Assembly: GCA_018699955.1 (NCBI GenBank)
Contig: JABISG010000140.1
Span: 1 to 52,927, forward strand
DNA: 52,927 nucleotides
Source: Planctomycetaceae bacterium
GTDB lineage: Bacteria; Planctomycetota; Planctomycetia; Planctomycetales; Planctomycetaceae
Direction of reading: 5' to 3'
Within the stretch, counting starts at the first letter, position 1; each line of letters starts with the position of its first letter. Of this stretch, positions 26,711-35,328 are shown in pieces. The notes under the pieces are model-generated. The model was not told where the DNA came from, ran no database searches, and saw only the letters and a program-made list of their open reading frames with translations. The position numbers and the translations under genes are program-made.

Positions 26711-26784
26711 ACCAGCCCGTCGCGCAAGCGAGGGTTTCGGGAGTACAACGCGAGCGTAAACCCTTGCTTGCGCGACGGGCTGGT
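26711..26784. repeat. 74-bp intergenic inverted repeat (copy 1)
   Basis: The 27-base arms (26711-26737, starting ACCAGCCCGTCGCGCAAGCG, and 26758-26784) are complementary at 26 of 27 positions around a 20-base loop. It lies between the ArsC-family gene and ffh. A diverged copy of the same element is at 48114-48185. No coding capacity is evident. It is probably a dispersed palindromic element of the REP/BIME or MITE kind. Confidence 0.85.
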
Positions 26785-26920
26785 CTTCCTCGTTTTCGCT
26801 TGGATGTCGCGTTGTTATTAGAATCCGGCCCTCGTAGAATACCGTCTGGTGTTCTCGTGTTTCCCTCTGTTGCCCGACGGATTTCGGCCTCGCTGAGTCT
26901 GTCGACAGGATGTGTCGATT

Positions 26921-28408
26921 ATGTTTGAAGGAATTACCAAGAGCCTTTCCGATGCCCTCGGTGCGATCGGTCGTGGCAAGCTGACCGAAGGCAATATTCG
27001 CGAAGGCATGAAGCAGGTGCGGCAAGCCCTGCTCGAGGCCGACGTGAACTACGAGATCGCCAACGATTTCGTCAATCGCGTGACCGAGCAGGCGGTTGGC
27101 GAACAGGTTCTCAAATCGCTGAAGCCAAGCGAGCAAATCGTCGGCATTGTCCACGATGAACTCATTCAGTTGATGGGTCCGGTCGATCATTCGCTCGGCC
27201 TGAAACGGCAGGGCATCACCGTCCTGATGATGTGCGGACTGCAGGGAAGTGGTAAAACGACCACCTGCGGTAAATTGGCCACCATGCTGCAGCAGCAGGG
27301 GCGGCACCCCATGCTGGTGGCTGCCGACTTGCAGCGCCCGGCGGCCATCGAACAGTTGAAAGTCATCGGCGAGCAGGTCGGTGTGCCGGTTTACAGCGAA
27401 CCGCCCAGTGAAAGCACGCCCGTCAAAGTTTGCCGCAATGCTCTGAAGGAAGCGGAGAAACAGGGCGACGTCAACGTTGTCATCCTTGATACGGCCGGAC
27501 GATTGCACGTCGATGACGAATTGATGGCCGAGCTGGAGTTGATCGATCGCAAGCTGCAGCCCGATCAGGCGCTGTTGGTTTGCGACGCGATGACCGGCCA
27601 GGATGCGGTCAACAGTGCGAAAGCGTTCAACGACGCGTTGGAAATCGACGGCGTCATCCTGACGAAACTCGACGGCGATACCCGCGGCGGTGCGGCGCTG
27701 AGTGTGAAGGCTGTCACCGGCGTACCGATCAAGTTTGTTGGTGTTGGCGAGCAACTCGACAAGCTGGATGAGTTTCATCCCGACCGGATGGCCGGCCGAA
27801 TTTTGGGCATGGGCGACGTGCTCTCGCTGGTCGAGTCGGTGCGCGACAAGCTCGACGAAGACGAGATGCTGGCCCAGCAGCAGAAGATGCAGGAAGGGAA
27901 ATTCACCCTCGACGATTTCCGCAAGCAAATGGCCCAGATCAAGAAGCTCGGCTCGATGGGCGAAATCATGAAGATGATTCCCGGCATGGGGGGAATGGCC
28001 GAGCAGATGGGCGACATGAATCCCGATCAGGATCTGGTACACATCGAGGCGATCATCAGTTCGATGACGCTCGACGAGCGCGAGAATCCCGAAAAGATTG
28101 ACCGCAGCCGCCGCAACCGCATCGCCCAGGGCAGCGGTTCCGACCCGTCGGACGTCAATCGGCTGCTCAAAGACTTTGACAATATGTCGGGAGTCATGCA
28201 GAAAATGGCCGGAATGGGCATGCGTGATCGCATGAAAGCGATCAACGAGCTGAAAGACATGGGCGCAATGGACCCCAACGCCAGCATGAATAAAAAGAAA
28301 GAGCGCAGCAAACGCGGCCCCGTCGATCGCAATACGATCAGGGAAAAGCGCAAAAAAGAGCGGAAAAATGCCCGCAATGCCCGCAAGAAGAACAAACGGA
28401 AACGCTGA
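26921..28408 (+). CDS. ffh: Signal recognition particle protein Ffh
   Basis: The 495-residue GTPase of the signal recognition particle binds SRP RNA and signal peptides at the ribosome. It has an N domain, the G1 loop GLQGSGKTTT, DTAGR, TKLDGD and the Met- and Gly-rich M domain, ending in a strongly basic Lys/Arg tail. A GTG at 26912 opens the frame, but AGGA about ten bases before ATG 26921 favours the latter. It leads the ffh-rpsP-trmD-rplS cluster seen in many bacteria. The long open frame on the opposite strand (26648-28600) is a codon-bias shadow. Confidence 0.97.
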   Translation: MFEGITKSLSDALGAIGRGKLTEGNIREGMKQVRQALLEADVNYEIANDFVNRVTEQAVGEQVLKSLKPSEQIVGIVHDELIQLMGPVDHSLGLKRQGITVLMMCGLQGSGKTTTCGKLATMLQQQGRHPMLVAADLQRPAAIEQLKVIGEQVGVPVYSEPPSESTPVKVCRNALKEAEKQGDVNVVILDTAGRLHVDDELMAELELIDRKLQPDQALLVCDAMTGQDAVNSAKAFNDALEIDGVILTKLDGDTRGGAALSVKAVTGVPIKFVGVGEQLDKLDEFHPDRMAGRILGMGDVLSLVESVRDKLDEDEMLAQQQKMQEGKFTLDDFRKQMAQIKKLGSMGEIMKMIPGMGGMAEQMGDMNPDQDLVHIEAIISSMTLDERENPEKIDRSRRNRIAQGSGSDPSDVNRLLKDFDNMSGVMQKMAGMGMRDRMKAINELKDMGAMDPNASMNKKKERSKRGPVDRNTIREKRKKERKNARNARKKNKRKR

Positions 28409-28533
28409 AAATTCAAAAAACTCCCGGAATGGCCCAGCCTGACCGGTGGCATCTGAATGGGGCAATTGGTAGTATTGCCCGTTTCCCGGAAATTGACGGC
28501 GTACGAAAACGAGAGACAAACAAGGAGACGCGA

Positions 28534-28956
28534 GTGGCGGTTCGTATTCGGATGAAGAAATTGGGGCGTAAGCATCGCCCCTTCTTTCGCATCTGCGCAA
28601 TGGATTCGCGCAAGCCGCGCGATGGGCGAGCCATTGAGGAATTGGGGCATTATGACCCGATGGTTCGCGATAAGTCGCAGCGCGTGACGTTGAATTTGGA
28701 GCGGATTGAGTATTGGCTTTCGGTCGGCGCGACGCCGAGCGACAAGGTGGCCGTGCTGATCAAGAAGGTCAAGGCAAATAATTGGGGTGAGGCATCCGCG
28801 CCTCCGCCACTAACACCGCCTAAAGCACCACCCGAGCCGGAACCCGAAGCTCCTGCAGAAGATGCCGAGGCGACCACCGAGGAAGCTGCAGAAGCGACGG
28901 CCGAAACGGAAGAGAAGCTGGCGGAAGATGCTGCAACCGATGGCGGCGAATCCTGA
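28534..28956 (+). CDS. rpsP: Ribosomal protein bS16 with acidic C-terminal extension
   Basis: The first about 80 residues are bS16 (VRIRMKKLGRKHRPFFRICA, then GHYDPM and the ERIEYWLSVGA block). GTG 28534 is the start: AAGGAG at 28522-28527 lies at ideal spacing and bS16 homology begins at once, whereas the frame open from 28429 adds 35 unrelated residues. The C-terminal about 50 residues are rich in Pro, Ala, Glu and Thr and strongly acidic, so the protein (140 residues) is longer than the usual 80-90. Such tails occur in some bS16 proteins. It lies between ffh and trmD. Confidence 0.93.
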   Translation: MAVRIRMKKLGRKHRPFFRICAMDSRKPRDGRAIEELGHYDPMVRDKSQRVTLNLERIEYWLSVGATPSDKVAVLIKKVKANNWGEASAPPPLTPPKAPPEPEPEAPAEDAEATTEEAAEATAETEEKLAEDAATDGGES

Positions 28957-28998
28957 AGAAGCGGTTAGCCGCGATCCGAAGGGGAGCGTGAACGGTCA

Positions 28999-29685
28999 AT
29001 GCGGTTCGACGTGCTGACACTCTTCCCGGGGTTGTTTGACAGCTATCTCGATCAGAGTCTGCTCAAATTGGCGATCGATCGTGAATTGGTCGATGTCAGA
29101 CTGTGGAATTATCGGGATTGGACAAAAGACAAGAGACGATCGGTTGACGACAAGCCGTTTGGCGGCGGACCGGGCATGTTAATATCCTGCCCGCCGGTGT
29201 TCGATTGTGTCGAAGCGGTGCAGGCCGACGGCCCCGAACCGGGACAGTTGGTTATGCTGACGCCACAGGGGCGTCGGTTGGATCAGAAGTTGGTTGGCGA
29301 ACTATCGACGCACAAGCGTTTGTTGTTATTATGCGGCCGATACGAAGGATTTGACGAGCGGATTCGCGACGGGCTGAAACCGCTGGAGATTTCGGCAGGC
29401 GACTTCATTGCCAACGGTGGCGAAGTCCCCGCCATGATGATAATCGACACAGTCATCCGGTTAATACCGGGGGTGCTGGGAGACGAAACGAGCAGCAAAT
29501 ACGACTCATTTTCGGAATCCGGCCTGCTGGAATATCCCCAGTACACCCGCCCGCGAGAATTTCGTGGCATGCCGGTCCCCGACATTTTACTCAGCGGAAA
29601 TCACGAAGAAATTGCACGCTGGCGAGACGAGCAAAGCCGGCAGCGCACTGAGAAACGACGACAAGCAGGCGAGCAGGGGGTGTAA
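28999..29685 (+). CDS. trmD: tRNA (guanine-37-N1)-methyltransferase
   Basis: The 228-residue SPOUT methyltransferase makes m1G37 in tRNAs and so guards the reading frame. It shows FDVLTLFPGLF at the start, PFGGGPGM, LCGRYEGFDERI and the trefoil-knot S-adenosylmethionine loop ISAGDFIANGGEVPAM. The usual loop is ISIGDYVLSGGELPAM, so several positions differ but the key glycines and glutamate remain. GGGGAG lies upstream of the ATG. The gene normally found before it, rimM, is missing from this cluster. It is co-directional with rpsP and rplS. Confidence 0.95.
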   Translation: MRFDVLTLFPGLFDSYLDQSLLKLAIDRELVDVRLWNYRDWTKDKRRSVDDKPFGGGPGMLISCPPVFDCVEAVQADGPEPGQLVMLTPQGRRLDQKLVGELSTHKRLLLLCGRYEGFDERIRDGLKPLEISAGDFIANGGEVPAMMIIDTVIRLIPGVLGDETSSKYDSFSESGLLEYPQYTRPREFRGMPVPDILLSGNHEEIARWRDEQSRQRTEKRRQAGEQGV

Positions 29686-29729
29686 ACCCGCTGGTGGTCG
29701 CACCACAGCAGGGACAGGAAAACGGATAC

Positions 29730-30092
29730 ATGAACGAGTTGCTAAACAGCGTCGAAGCGTCGAGCCTGCGGGAAAAGCCGTTGGAATTCGAGGTCGGCGA
29801 CAATGTGGACATCCACACGCGGATTCTGGAAGGCGAAAAAGAGCGGGTCCAGATCTTCAGCGGAACCGTCATCGCCCGCCGCGGCAGTGGTGTGCGGGAG
29901 ACGTTCACCGTGCGTCGGATCGTCGCCGGTGAAGGTGTCGAACGAATTTTCCCCGTTCATTCCCCCAAGATTGCCAAGCTCGAAGTCAAACGTCACGGTG
30001 TGGTCCGTCGCGCAAAACTCTACTATCTCCGCGACCGCGTTGGCAAAGCAACACGGCTGAAAGAACGCCGCGTCGTGCGCAAGAAAAAATAG
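29730..30092 (+). CDS. rplS: Ribosomal protein bL19
   Basis: The 120-residue protein matches bL19 along its length: the VGDNVDIHTRI opening, ERVQIFSGTVIARRG, FTVRRI and the C-terminal RAKLYYLRDRVGKATRLKE. ATG 29730 is preferred to the frame opening at 29694 because bL19 starts MNELLNSVEAS-like and AGGA lies before it. It acts at the 30S-50S interface. It follows trmD by 44 bases, the standard order. Confidence 0.97.
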   Translation: MNELLNSVEASSLREKPLEFEVGDNVDIHTRILEGEKERVQIFSGTVIARRGSGVRETFTVRRIVAGEGVERIFPVHSPKIAKLEVKRHGVVRRAKLYYLRDRVGKATRLKERRVVRKKK

Positions 30093-30150
30093 CTGAAAAC
30101 CAACGCACCGCAGAACGACTATGCGGCGGTAACGCGGCGATTGGATTGAA

Positions 30151-30546
30151 ATGGCCGGCCTGCTCAACCGACTGCTCGGCAACAAGGGCGAACGGCGGGC
30201 CGCAAAGTTTCTCCGTAGCCGTGGATTCCGGATTCTTGCCCGTCAGAGTTCGGGCCGGCTGGGCGAGATCGATCTCATCGCCCTTGATGGCGAAACGATT
30301 GTGTTTATCGAAGTCAAAACCCGTCGTTCCAACGTCGCCGGCCATCCGGTCGAAGCCATCACGCCAACCAAGCAGAAGAAGCTGACAGCCTTGGCGCTGG
30401 CCTATCTCAAGCGTCACGGACTATTGGAACACCGGGCGCGGTTCGACGTCGTGACGATCATCTGGCCGGACGGTTCACGCCAGCCGGAAATCGAACATTA
30501 CGAGAATGCCTTCGAGCCAACGGGATTCGGGCAAATGTTTTCTTGA
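30151..30546 (+). CDS. yraN: UPF0102 / YraN-family endonuclease-like protein
   Basis: The 131-residue protein has the family core GEIDLIALDGETIVFIEVKTR, whose E, D and ExK residues match the PD-(D/E)XK nuclease fold, followed by the Q/K-rich KQKKLTALALAYL helix. The family's biological role is unsettled. It follows rplS by 58 bases, a common location, and is followed four bases after the stop by a strong terminator, so the ffh cluster ends here. Confidence 0.88.
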   Translation: MAGLLNRLLGNKGERRAAKFLRSRGFRILARQSSGRLGEIDLIALDGETIVFIEVKTRRSNVAGHPVEAITPTKQKKLTALALAYLKRHGLLEHRARFDVVTIIWPDGSRQPEIEHYENAFEPTGFGQMFS

Positions 30547-30549
30547 GGT

Positions 30550-30578
30550 CCGTGGGAACGCTGTCCCACGGTTTTTTT
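30550..30578 (+). terminator. Rho-independent terminator after yraN
   Basis: CCGTGGGA (30550-30557) pairs perfectly with TCCCACGG (30564-30571) around a six-base loop, followed by seven T residues. It ends the ffh-rpsP-trmD-rplS-yraN transcription unit. Confidence 0.92.
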
Positions 30579-30610
30579 CAATCACCTTTTTCTGCTGATT
30601 GCGTCGTCCT

Positions 30611-31642
30611 ATGAAAGCTGGCCTTGTTGGATATCAGGGGGGTGGCAAAAGCGCCCTGTTCGAGTTGCTGACAGGGCTTAAGCCCGATCCTTCCAAGACC
30701 CACAGCGGGCAGGTGGGCGTGGCCACCGTTCCCGATGAGCGATTTGACCGGCTCGTGGATCTTTATCAGCCGAAGAAAATTGTGCCGACGAAAATCGAAC
30801 TGTTCGATACTCCTGGCCTCAGTCGCGATGAAAAAGAAGGCAACGCGCAACGGTTGAGTGTCATTCGCGAGGCCAGTGTTCTCGTCCAGGTGATCGGGCA
30901 ATTCGCCGGATGCGATCCCACCGCGGAAGCGTCGGCGTTTATCGACGATCTGATCCTCGCCGACTCTCAAGTCGTCAGCAATCGCGTTGAGCGGCTCAAG
31001 AAAGATGCCGCCAAACCGCGCCCCGACCGCGACGAGTTGCAGGCAGAACTTGAAGCTCTCCTGCCGATTGCCGAACGGCTGGAAAATGGCGATGAGTTGG
31101 CCGACATGGAATTCAGCGAAGCACAGGTGAAAGCGGCTTCGTCGTTTGCGTTGCTTACCCGCAAGCGGCGTTTGGTCGTTTTGAATACGGCCGACTCCGA
31201 CATCGATGCAGAAGTGGTAGCGAATCTGGAGTCAGCCGGACATGCTGTCATCGCCGCACCCGCCGGCCTGGAACTGGAAGTGCTCGCTTTGCCGGAAGAA
31301 GAGCAGGCTGAATTCGGGGCAGAAATGGGTCTCGCCGAACCCTCGCGGCGACTACTGCTGCGCAAGATATTTGAAGTGACCGACCAAATCACGTTCTACA
31401 CGTGTGCCGAGAAGGAAGTTCACGCTTGGCTGTTGAACCGGGGGGAAACGGTTCTGGATGCGGCCGACACAATCCATAGCGATCTGGCACGCGGGTTCGT
31501 GCGGGCAGAAATCTGGTCGGCGGATGACTTATTGCGTCTCGGATCGGAACGCGAACTGAAAGCCGCCGGGTTACAGCACGTCGAGGGAAAGGAATACGTC
31601 GTACAGGACGGAGACGAAATTTTCATTCGCTCCGGCATCTGA
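30611..31642 (+). CDS. YchF-like GTPase/ATPase with TGS domain
   Basis: The 343-residue protein shows the YchF/OLA1 layout: an N-terminal P-loop domain, a helical insertion, and a C-terminal TGS-like domain (FYTCAEKEVHAWLLNRG, then ADTIHSDLARGFVRAEI and EGKEYVVQDGDEIFI). The P-loop is GYQGGGKS (7-14) where YchF has a GLPNVGKST-like loop, the switch motif is DTPGL rather than DIAGL, and the base-recognition segment is VVLNTADSD instead of the YchF NVNE type. These changes set it apart from housekeeping YchF and suggest a paralogue with different nucleotide use. A TTG at 30599 could add four residues. It starts just after the terminator of the ffh cluster, so it has its own promoter or read-through. 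Confidence 0.82.
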   Translation: MKAGLVGYQGGGKSALFELLTGLKPDPSKTHSGQVGVATVPDERFDRLVDLYQPKKIVPTKIELFDTPGLSRDEKEGNAQRLSVIREASVLVQVIGQFAGCDPTAEASAFIDDLILADSQVVSNRVERLKKDAAKPRPDRDELQAELEALLPIAERLENGDELADMEFSEAQVKAASSFALLTRKRRLVVLNTADSDIDAEVVANLESAGHAVIAAPAGLELEVLALPEEEQAEFGAEMGLAEPSRRLLLRKIFEVTDQITFYTCAEKEVHAWLLNRGETVLDAADTIHSDLARGFVRAEIWSADDLLRLGSERELKAAGLQHVEGKEYVVQDGDEIFIRSGI

Positions 31643-32072
31643 CAATCCACCAGATGTGCGAAAGTTTCAGTGGCATTCGTGTGGGCAGAATGGGGCGGCT
31701 ATTCCAGTCATGGCCGAACAAGCGAGCAAAGCCCTACATCTTTCACCGAAGTTAGCAAATCTCGCAGAATTCTGTTAAGGACATCAATCTCTTGAGGCGT
31801 GTGCGTCGATGACTGAATGAAACGGTTAGAAAGAGTTTTTCGACAGAGTCATCGCGAGGAATAGTTTGAACCTGTTGGAGACAATCGCAGCGGATTGAGA
31901 GTACTGGATCGTCTGAGATTGAGCGGTTGAGAGAAAGACGTTGGCTGGCTGCGCAGCTTGGACGCTGGGTTGTCGCCCGTATATAGCCTGCGTATAATTC
32001 CTCGGAATTGTCGGCACCAACCAACCGCCACGAAAGCCCTTACTGCTGCCCCCCTTTGGATGTCCGGTTGAT
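31643..32072. other. Intergenic region holding the promoter of the PAS-GAF-REC gene
   Basis: This 430-base gap has no supported gene; minus-strand frames across it (31752-32024 and 31826-32113) have no recognisable content. It contains the promoter-like site at 31970-31998 near its right end. I see no repeat or terminator in the rest. Confidence 0.5.
31970..31998 (+). promoter_or_regulatory. Sigma-70-type promoter
   Basis: TTGTCG (31970-31975), a 17-base spacer and a perfect TATAAT (31993-31998) lie upstream of the PAS-GAF-REC gene. Transcription would start near 32005, leaving a 5' leader of about 68 bases. Confidence 0.6.
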
Positions 32073-33842
32073 TTGAGTATTGCCGAAAGAAACACGACCA
32101 CCCAGAGCATCAAACCCGCATTGAGCGGAGCGAACCTTCCCGTGCCAGAACATTCGCGGCTACTCGTATTCGGACGCGGTGACGAACCGACAACTCAAGT
32201 CCTTGAGGAGTTGGGCGATCAGAATGAAGTTGTTCGCGTTGAGAACCTGACAGATGCTTTGGAGAAATTGCGGCAGGAAAAGTTCGACGGCGTGTTGCTG
32301 CTGGGGAACGCGGTTTCCCGAGAAAGTAGTCTGATTGAATCAGGCGGCATTCTCGAATTGGTTCCCGACGGCATCGTGTTGCTGGACCCTCATCTCAGAA
32401 TCCTGTGGTCGAACGAGCGTTTGTTAGAACTCACCGGCCGCACCGAATCGGCCGTCGGCTGCAGTTTTTACGATGCGTTCGGCACCCCGGAGATTCTTGG
32501 TCCCGACTTCTGCCCGTTTCATACGGCATTGGGGTCCGGCGAACCGGCGCGGAGCTCGCTGCGCGTCGGCGATCAATCGTACTTCGAAGTGCACACTCGA
32601 CCCGTTTTCGACGAAGATGGGGATTCGCCACTGTTTCTGGTGGTCGTCGTCCGCGACGTGTCCGACGAAGTGCTGCAGCGTCAAAAACTGAGCGCCATCT
32701 ATCAGGCAGGCTTGGAACTGGGCGACCTTTCGGCCGAAGAAATCCTCGACATGTCGGTCAGGGAACGAATTGAGCTGCTCAAGTCAAAAATCCTGCACTA
32801 CACGCAGGATCTGCTCAAATTTGAAACCGTCGAAATCCGGCTGCTCGACCGTCAATCGAAACGGTTGGAACCGTTGTTGGCGGTTGGCATGCAACCCGTC
32901 GCCGCCGACCGCGACCTCTTCGCCGACGCCCGCGACAATGGCGTGACCGGATTTGTCGCGAACACCGGCAAGAGCTACCTGTGTGAAGACACGGAAAACG
33001 ATCCGCTGTATTTGCCCGGCGCACCCGGCGCACGTAGTTCACTGACGGTTCCACTTGTCCTGCACGACGAAATTCTGGGAACGTTTAACGTCGAAAGCAA
33101 ACACCCCGGCGCGTTTAACGAAAACGATTTGCAGTTCCTGGAACTCTTCAGCCGCGAAGTCGCCGTCGCGCTGAATACGCTGGAATTGCTGGTGGCCGAA
33201 AAGGTGACCACCGCCACAGAGAACACCAAGCTGATTCTCCGCAAAGTCGCTCAACCGGTCGATGAGATTATCAACGACGCAGCCTGGGTTCTCGAACGCT
33301 ACATCGGTCACGAGCCGGATGTCTGCGATCGGCTGCAACGTGTATTGAAACACACGCGCGACATCAAACAGTTGATCCAAACCGTCGGCCGTTCGATGAC
33401 GCCGGATGTGGCGCACTCGCTGCCGTCGCGTCCCGAGCGTCCCAAACTCTGTGAAAAGCGAATTCTGGTCGTCGATAGTGACGACACGGTACGGGGCGCT
33501 GCTCACGAGTTGCTGGGGCGATACGGTTGCGATGTCGAGACGGCGCACAATGGCGAAGAAGCATTTCTGATGGTCCGCAGTTTCCATTACGATGCGGTCA
33601 TCGCCGACATTCGCCTGACCGATATGACCGGTTACGAATGTTTCCACGAGATCCGCCAGATGCACGCGCACCTGCCCGTCATTCTGATGACCGGCTTCGG
33701 CTACGACCCGACGCATTCCATCGTCAAGGCGCGGCAGGAAGGCTTGAAGTCGGTTTTGTACAAGCCGTTTCGGCTCGACCAACTGCTCAACGAAGTGGAA
33801 CAGGCGGTCTCGACGCCGATCGATCTGGCGAAAAATCCGTAG
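32073..33842 (+). CDS. PAS-GAF-receiver signalling protein without kinase domain
   Basis: The 589-residue cytoplasmic protein starts at TTG 32073; no ATG lies near. Residues about 28-85 look like a degenerate receiver. A PAS domain follows (about 93-200, with LVPDGIVLLDPHLRILWSN), then a GAF domain (about 225-373). A helical stretch (380-440) resembles a dimerisation segment, and a C-terminal receiver domain (462-580) has acidic D468/D470, phospho-acceptor D512, T540 and K564, all intact. There is no histidine-kinase catalytic domain and no DNA-binding domain, so it must receive phosphate from a kinase elsewhere and signal through protein contacts. The next gene starts 14 bases on and is probably co-transcribed. 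Confidence 0.82.
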   Translation: MSIAERNTTTQSIKPALSGANLPVPEHSRLLVFGRGDEPTTQVLEELGDQNEVVRVENLTDALEKLRQEKFDGVLLLGNAVSRESSLIESGGILELVPDGIVLLDPHLRILWSNERLLELTGRTESAVGCSFYDAFGTPEILGPDFCPFHTALGSGEPARSSLRVGDQSYFEVHTRPVFDEDGDSPLFLVVVVRDVSDEVLQRQKLSAIYQAGLELGDLSAEEILDMSVRERIELLKSKILHYTQDLLKFETVEIRLLDRQSKRLEPLLAVGMQPVAADRDLFADARDNGVTGFVANTGKSYLCEDTENDPLYLPGAPGARSSLTVPLVLHDEILGTFNVESKHPGAFNENDLQFLELFSREVAVALNTLELLVAEKVTTATENTKLILRKVAQPVDEIINDAAWVLERYIGHEPDVCDRLQRVLKHTRDIKQLIQTVGRSMTPDVAHSLPSRPERPKLCEKRILVVDSDDTVRGAAHELLGRYGCDVETAHNGEEAFLMVRSFHYDAVIADIRLTDMTGYECFHEIRQMHAHLPVILMTGFGYDPTHSIVKARQEGLKSVLYKPFRLDQLLNEVEQAVSTPIDLAKNP

Positions 33843-33856
33843 CATCGAAATAATTG

Positions 33857-35254
33857 ATGGACGCGATGAAGGCAGTCATTCTGACGTTCGACTTCTTGCC
33901 GATCAGTTTCCTGGGATGCTACGGCCACTCGCTTGTCAAAACGCCTCACTTCGATCAGTTGGCGTCCAGATCGATTGTCTACGATCAGCACTTTGCGGAA
34001 AACATCGATCCCGCCGCGCCGGCGCATGCGTGGACAACCGGCTGCTATCACTTTCCGCGTTCCGCCGAGATTCAGCAGGCCATGCCCGATGTCGGCGATG
34101 TCCTCAACCGAGCCGGCATTGAAACGACTCTAATTTCCGAAAACGATTCTCACACGCCCGCTGCAAACTGTCGAACCGCAGTTCGCGTTGAAGGGGAAGG
34201 CGGCCTCGCAGTTTCCCCCGAAGCCACCCCATTCGCACAACTCGTTTCGCAAGCGGAACTCGCAATCGACGACGAGTGGTGCAATGACAGTTCAAGTCAA
34301 CTGTTATGGCTGCACTCAACGGGTGTTTCATCCGAGTGGCTTCCACCCCGAGCGTTTGCACGCGCCGCGATGTCTCGCAGCTTCGCAGCCGGGACCGATG
34401 CAGAAGATGAGCAATCACTGCCTGACATTCCGGCGGAGTCATCCAACGAACAGTCAAACGACTCCGAGTCACTCGACAGCACCACCGATTCGGAAGCAGA
34501 TGCGACAGAAGTGGTAATTGAAGATTTGCCGGATGAGTCGTTTGACGATTTTGTCGAGGCGCTTGTGGGTGCCGCATTGGACGAGAGCGGCGCTGCCAAT
34601 CTTTCCGTCGAAGAATGGCAAGTTGCGCGCGCGGTTCTGGCGGGATACGTGGAAATGTTGGATCGGTCTCTCGGCCGATTGCTGGCGGCGATCAACGAAC
34701 GAGCCGGTCGAGATCCGATCTTGTTCATTGTGACGGCCGCAGAGGGTATTCCCGCCGGCGAGCGGTCGATGATGTCACTGCCGGCCGTGTCACTGCCCGA
34801 AGAGATCATTCACACTCCGTTGTTCGTGCAGCACCCCGGCGCCGAACCGGGAACGCGCCGACAGCAACTCGTGCAAACGGTCGATCTGGTACCGACGTTG
34901 CTCGATTGGTTTCAGGCCGACGCCAGCAAACTTCCCTGCGAAGGGCAAAGTCTGCTTCCATCGACGACATTGACCGAAAACCGGGAACGCGAATACATTT
35001 GCCTGGGCGATGGCACAAGCAACTGCGCCATCCGCACGCGCGAGCGCTACCTGATTCTAGATCCTGCCTCCGACAAACGGCATAGCATCACACCACAGTT
35101 ATTTGTCAAACCGGACGACATCTGGGAAGCTAACGAGGTGTCGGCCCAGTCGCCTGCCGAAGTGGAAACGCTCGCCACCACCCTCGAACACTGCATCGAG
35201 CAGGCGCAAAACCACGTACCAGCTGAATTCCCGAAATTGACAACGCCGCAATAA
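33857..35254 (+). CDS. Sulfatase-fold protein lacking the catalytic nucleophile
   Basis: The 465-residue protein opens with a sulfatase-like start (ILTFDFLPISFLGCYG, then TPHFDQLAS) and keeps later blocks such as EEIIHTPLFVQHPG and DLVPTLLDWF. It has no signal peptide, no CxPxR formylglycine site (the region reads TTGCYHFPRSA) and no DNGG metal block. An acidic, Ser-rich stretch (about 180-225) is inserted in the middle. It is therefore probably a cytoplasmic pseudo-enzyme with a binding role. TTG 33854, ATG 33857 and ATG 33866 are all possible starts. It follows the PAS-GAF-REC gene by 14 bases, which suggests a shared function in signalling. Confidence 0.72.
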   Translation: MDAMKAVILTFDFLPISFLGCYGHSLVKTPHFDQLASRSIVYDQHFAENIDPAAPAHAWTTGCYHFPRSAEIQQAMPDVGDVLNRAGIETTLISENDSHTPAANCRTAVRVEGEGGLAVSPEATPFAQLVSQAELAIDDEWCNDSSSQLLWLHSTGVSSEWLPPRAFARAAMSRSFAAGTDAEDEQSLPDIPAESSNEQSNDSESLDSTTDSEADATEVVIEDLPDESFDDFVEALVGAALDESGAANLSVEEWQVARAVLAGYVEMLDRSLGRLLAAINERAGRDPILFIVTAAEGIPAGERSMMSLPAVSLPEEIIHTPLFVQHPGAEPGTRRQQLVQTVDLVPTLLDWFQADASKLPCEGQSLLPSTTLTENREREYICLGDGTSNCAIRTRERYLILDPASDKRHSITPQLFVKPDDIWEANEVSAQSPAEVETLATTLEHCIEQAQNHVPAEFPKLTTPQ

Positions 35255-35328
35255 CGATCCAACACACGACCCGCATCACCTGTCATGATGAATCGACTGG
35301 CACACCGAAACAGGAGATCATTTCAATC

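Noticed and set aside
26648..28600. A 650-codon open frame on the minus strand
   Set aside because: It lies opposite ffh and the start of rpsP, has His/Phe/Leu-rich composition typical of antisense translation of GC-biased genes, and shows no recognisable domain.
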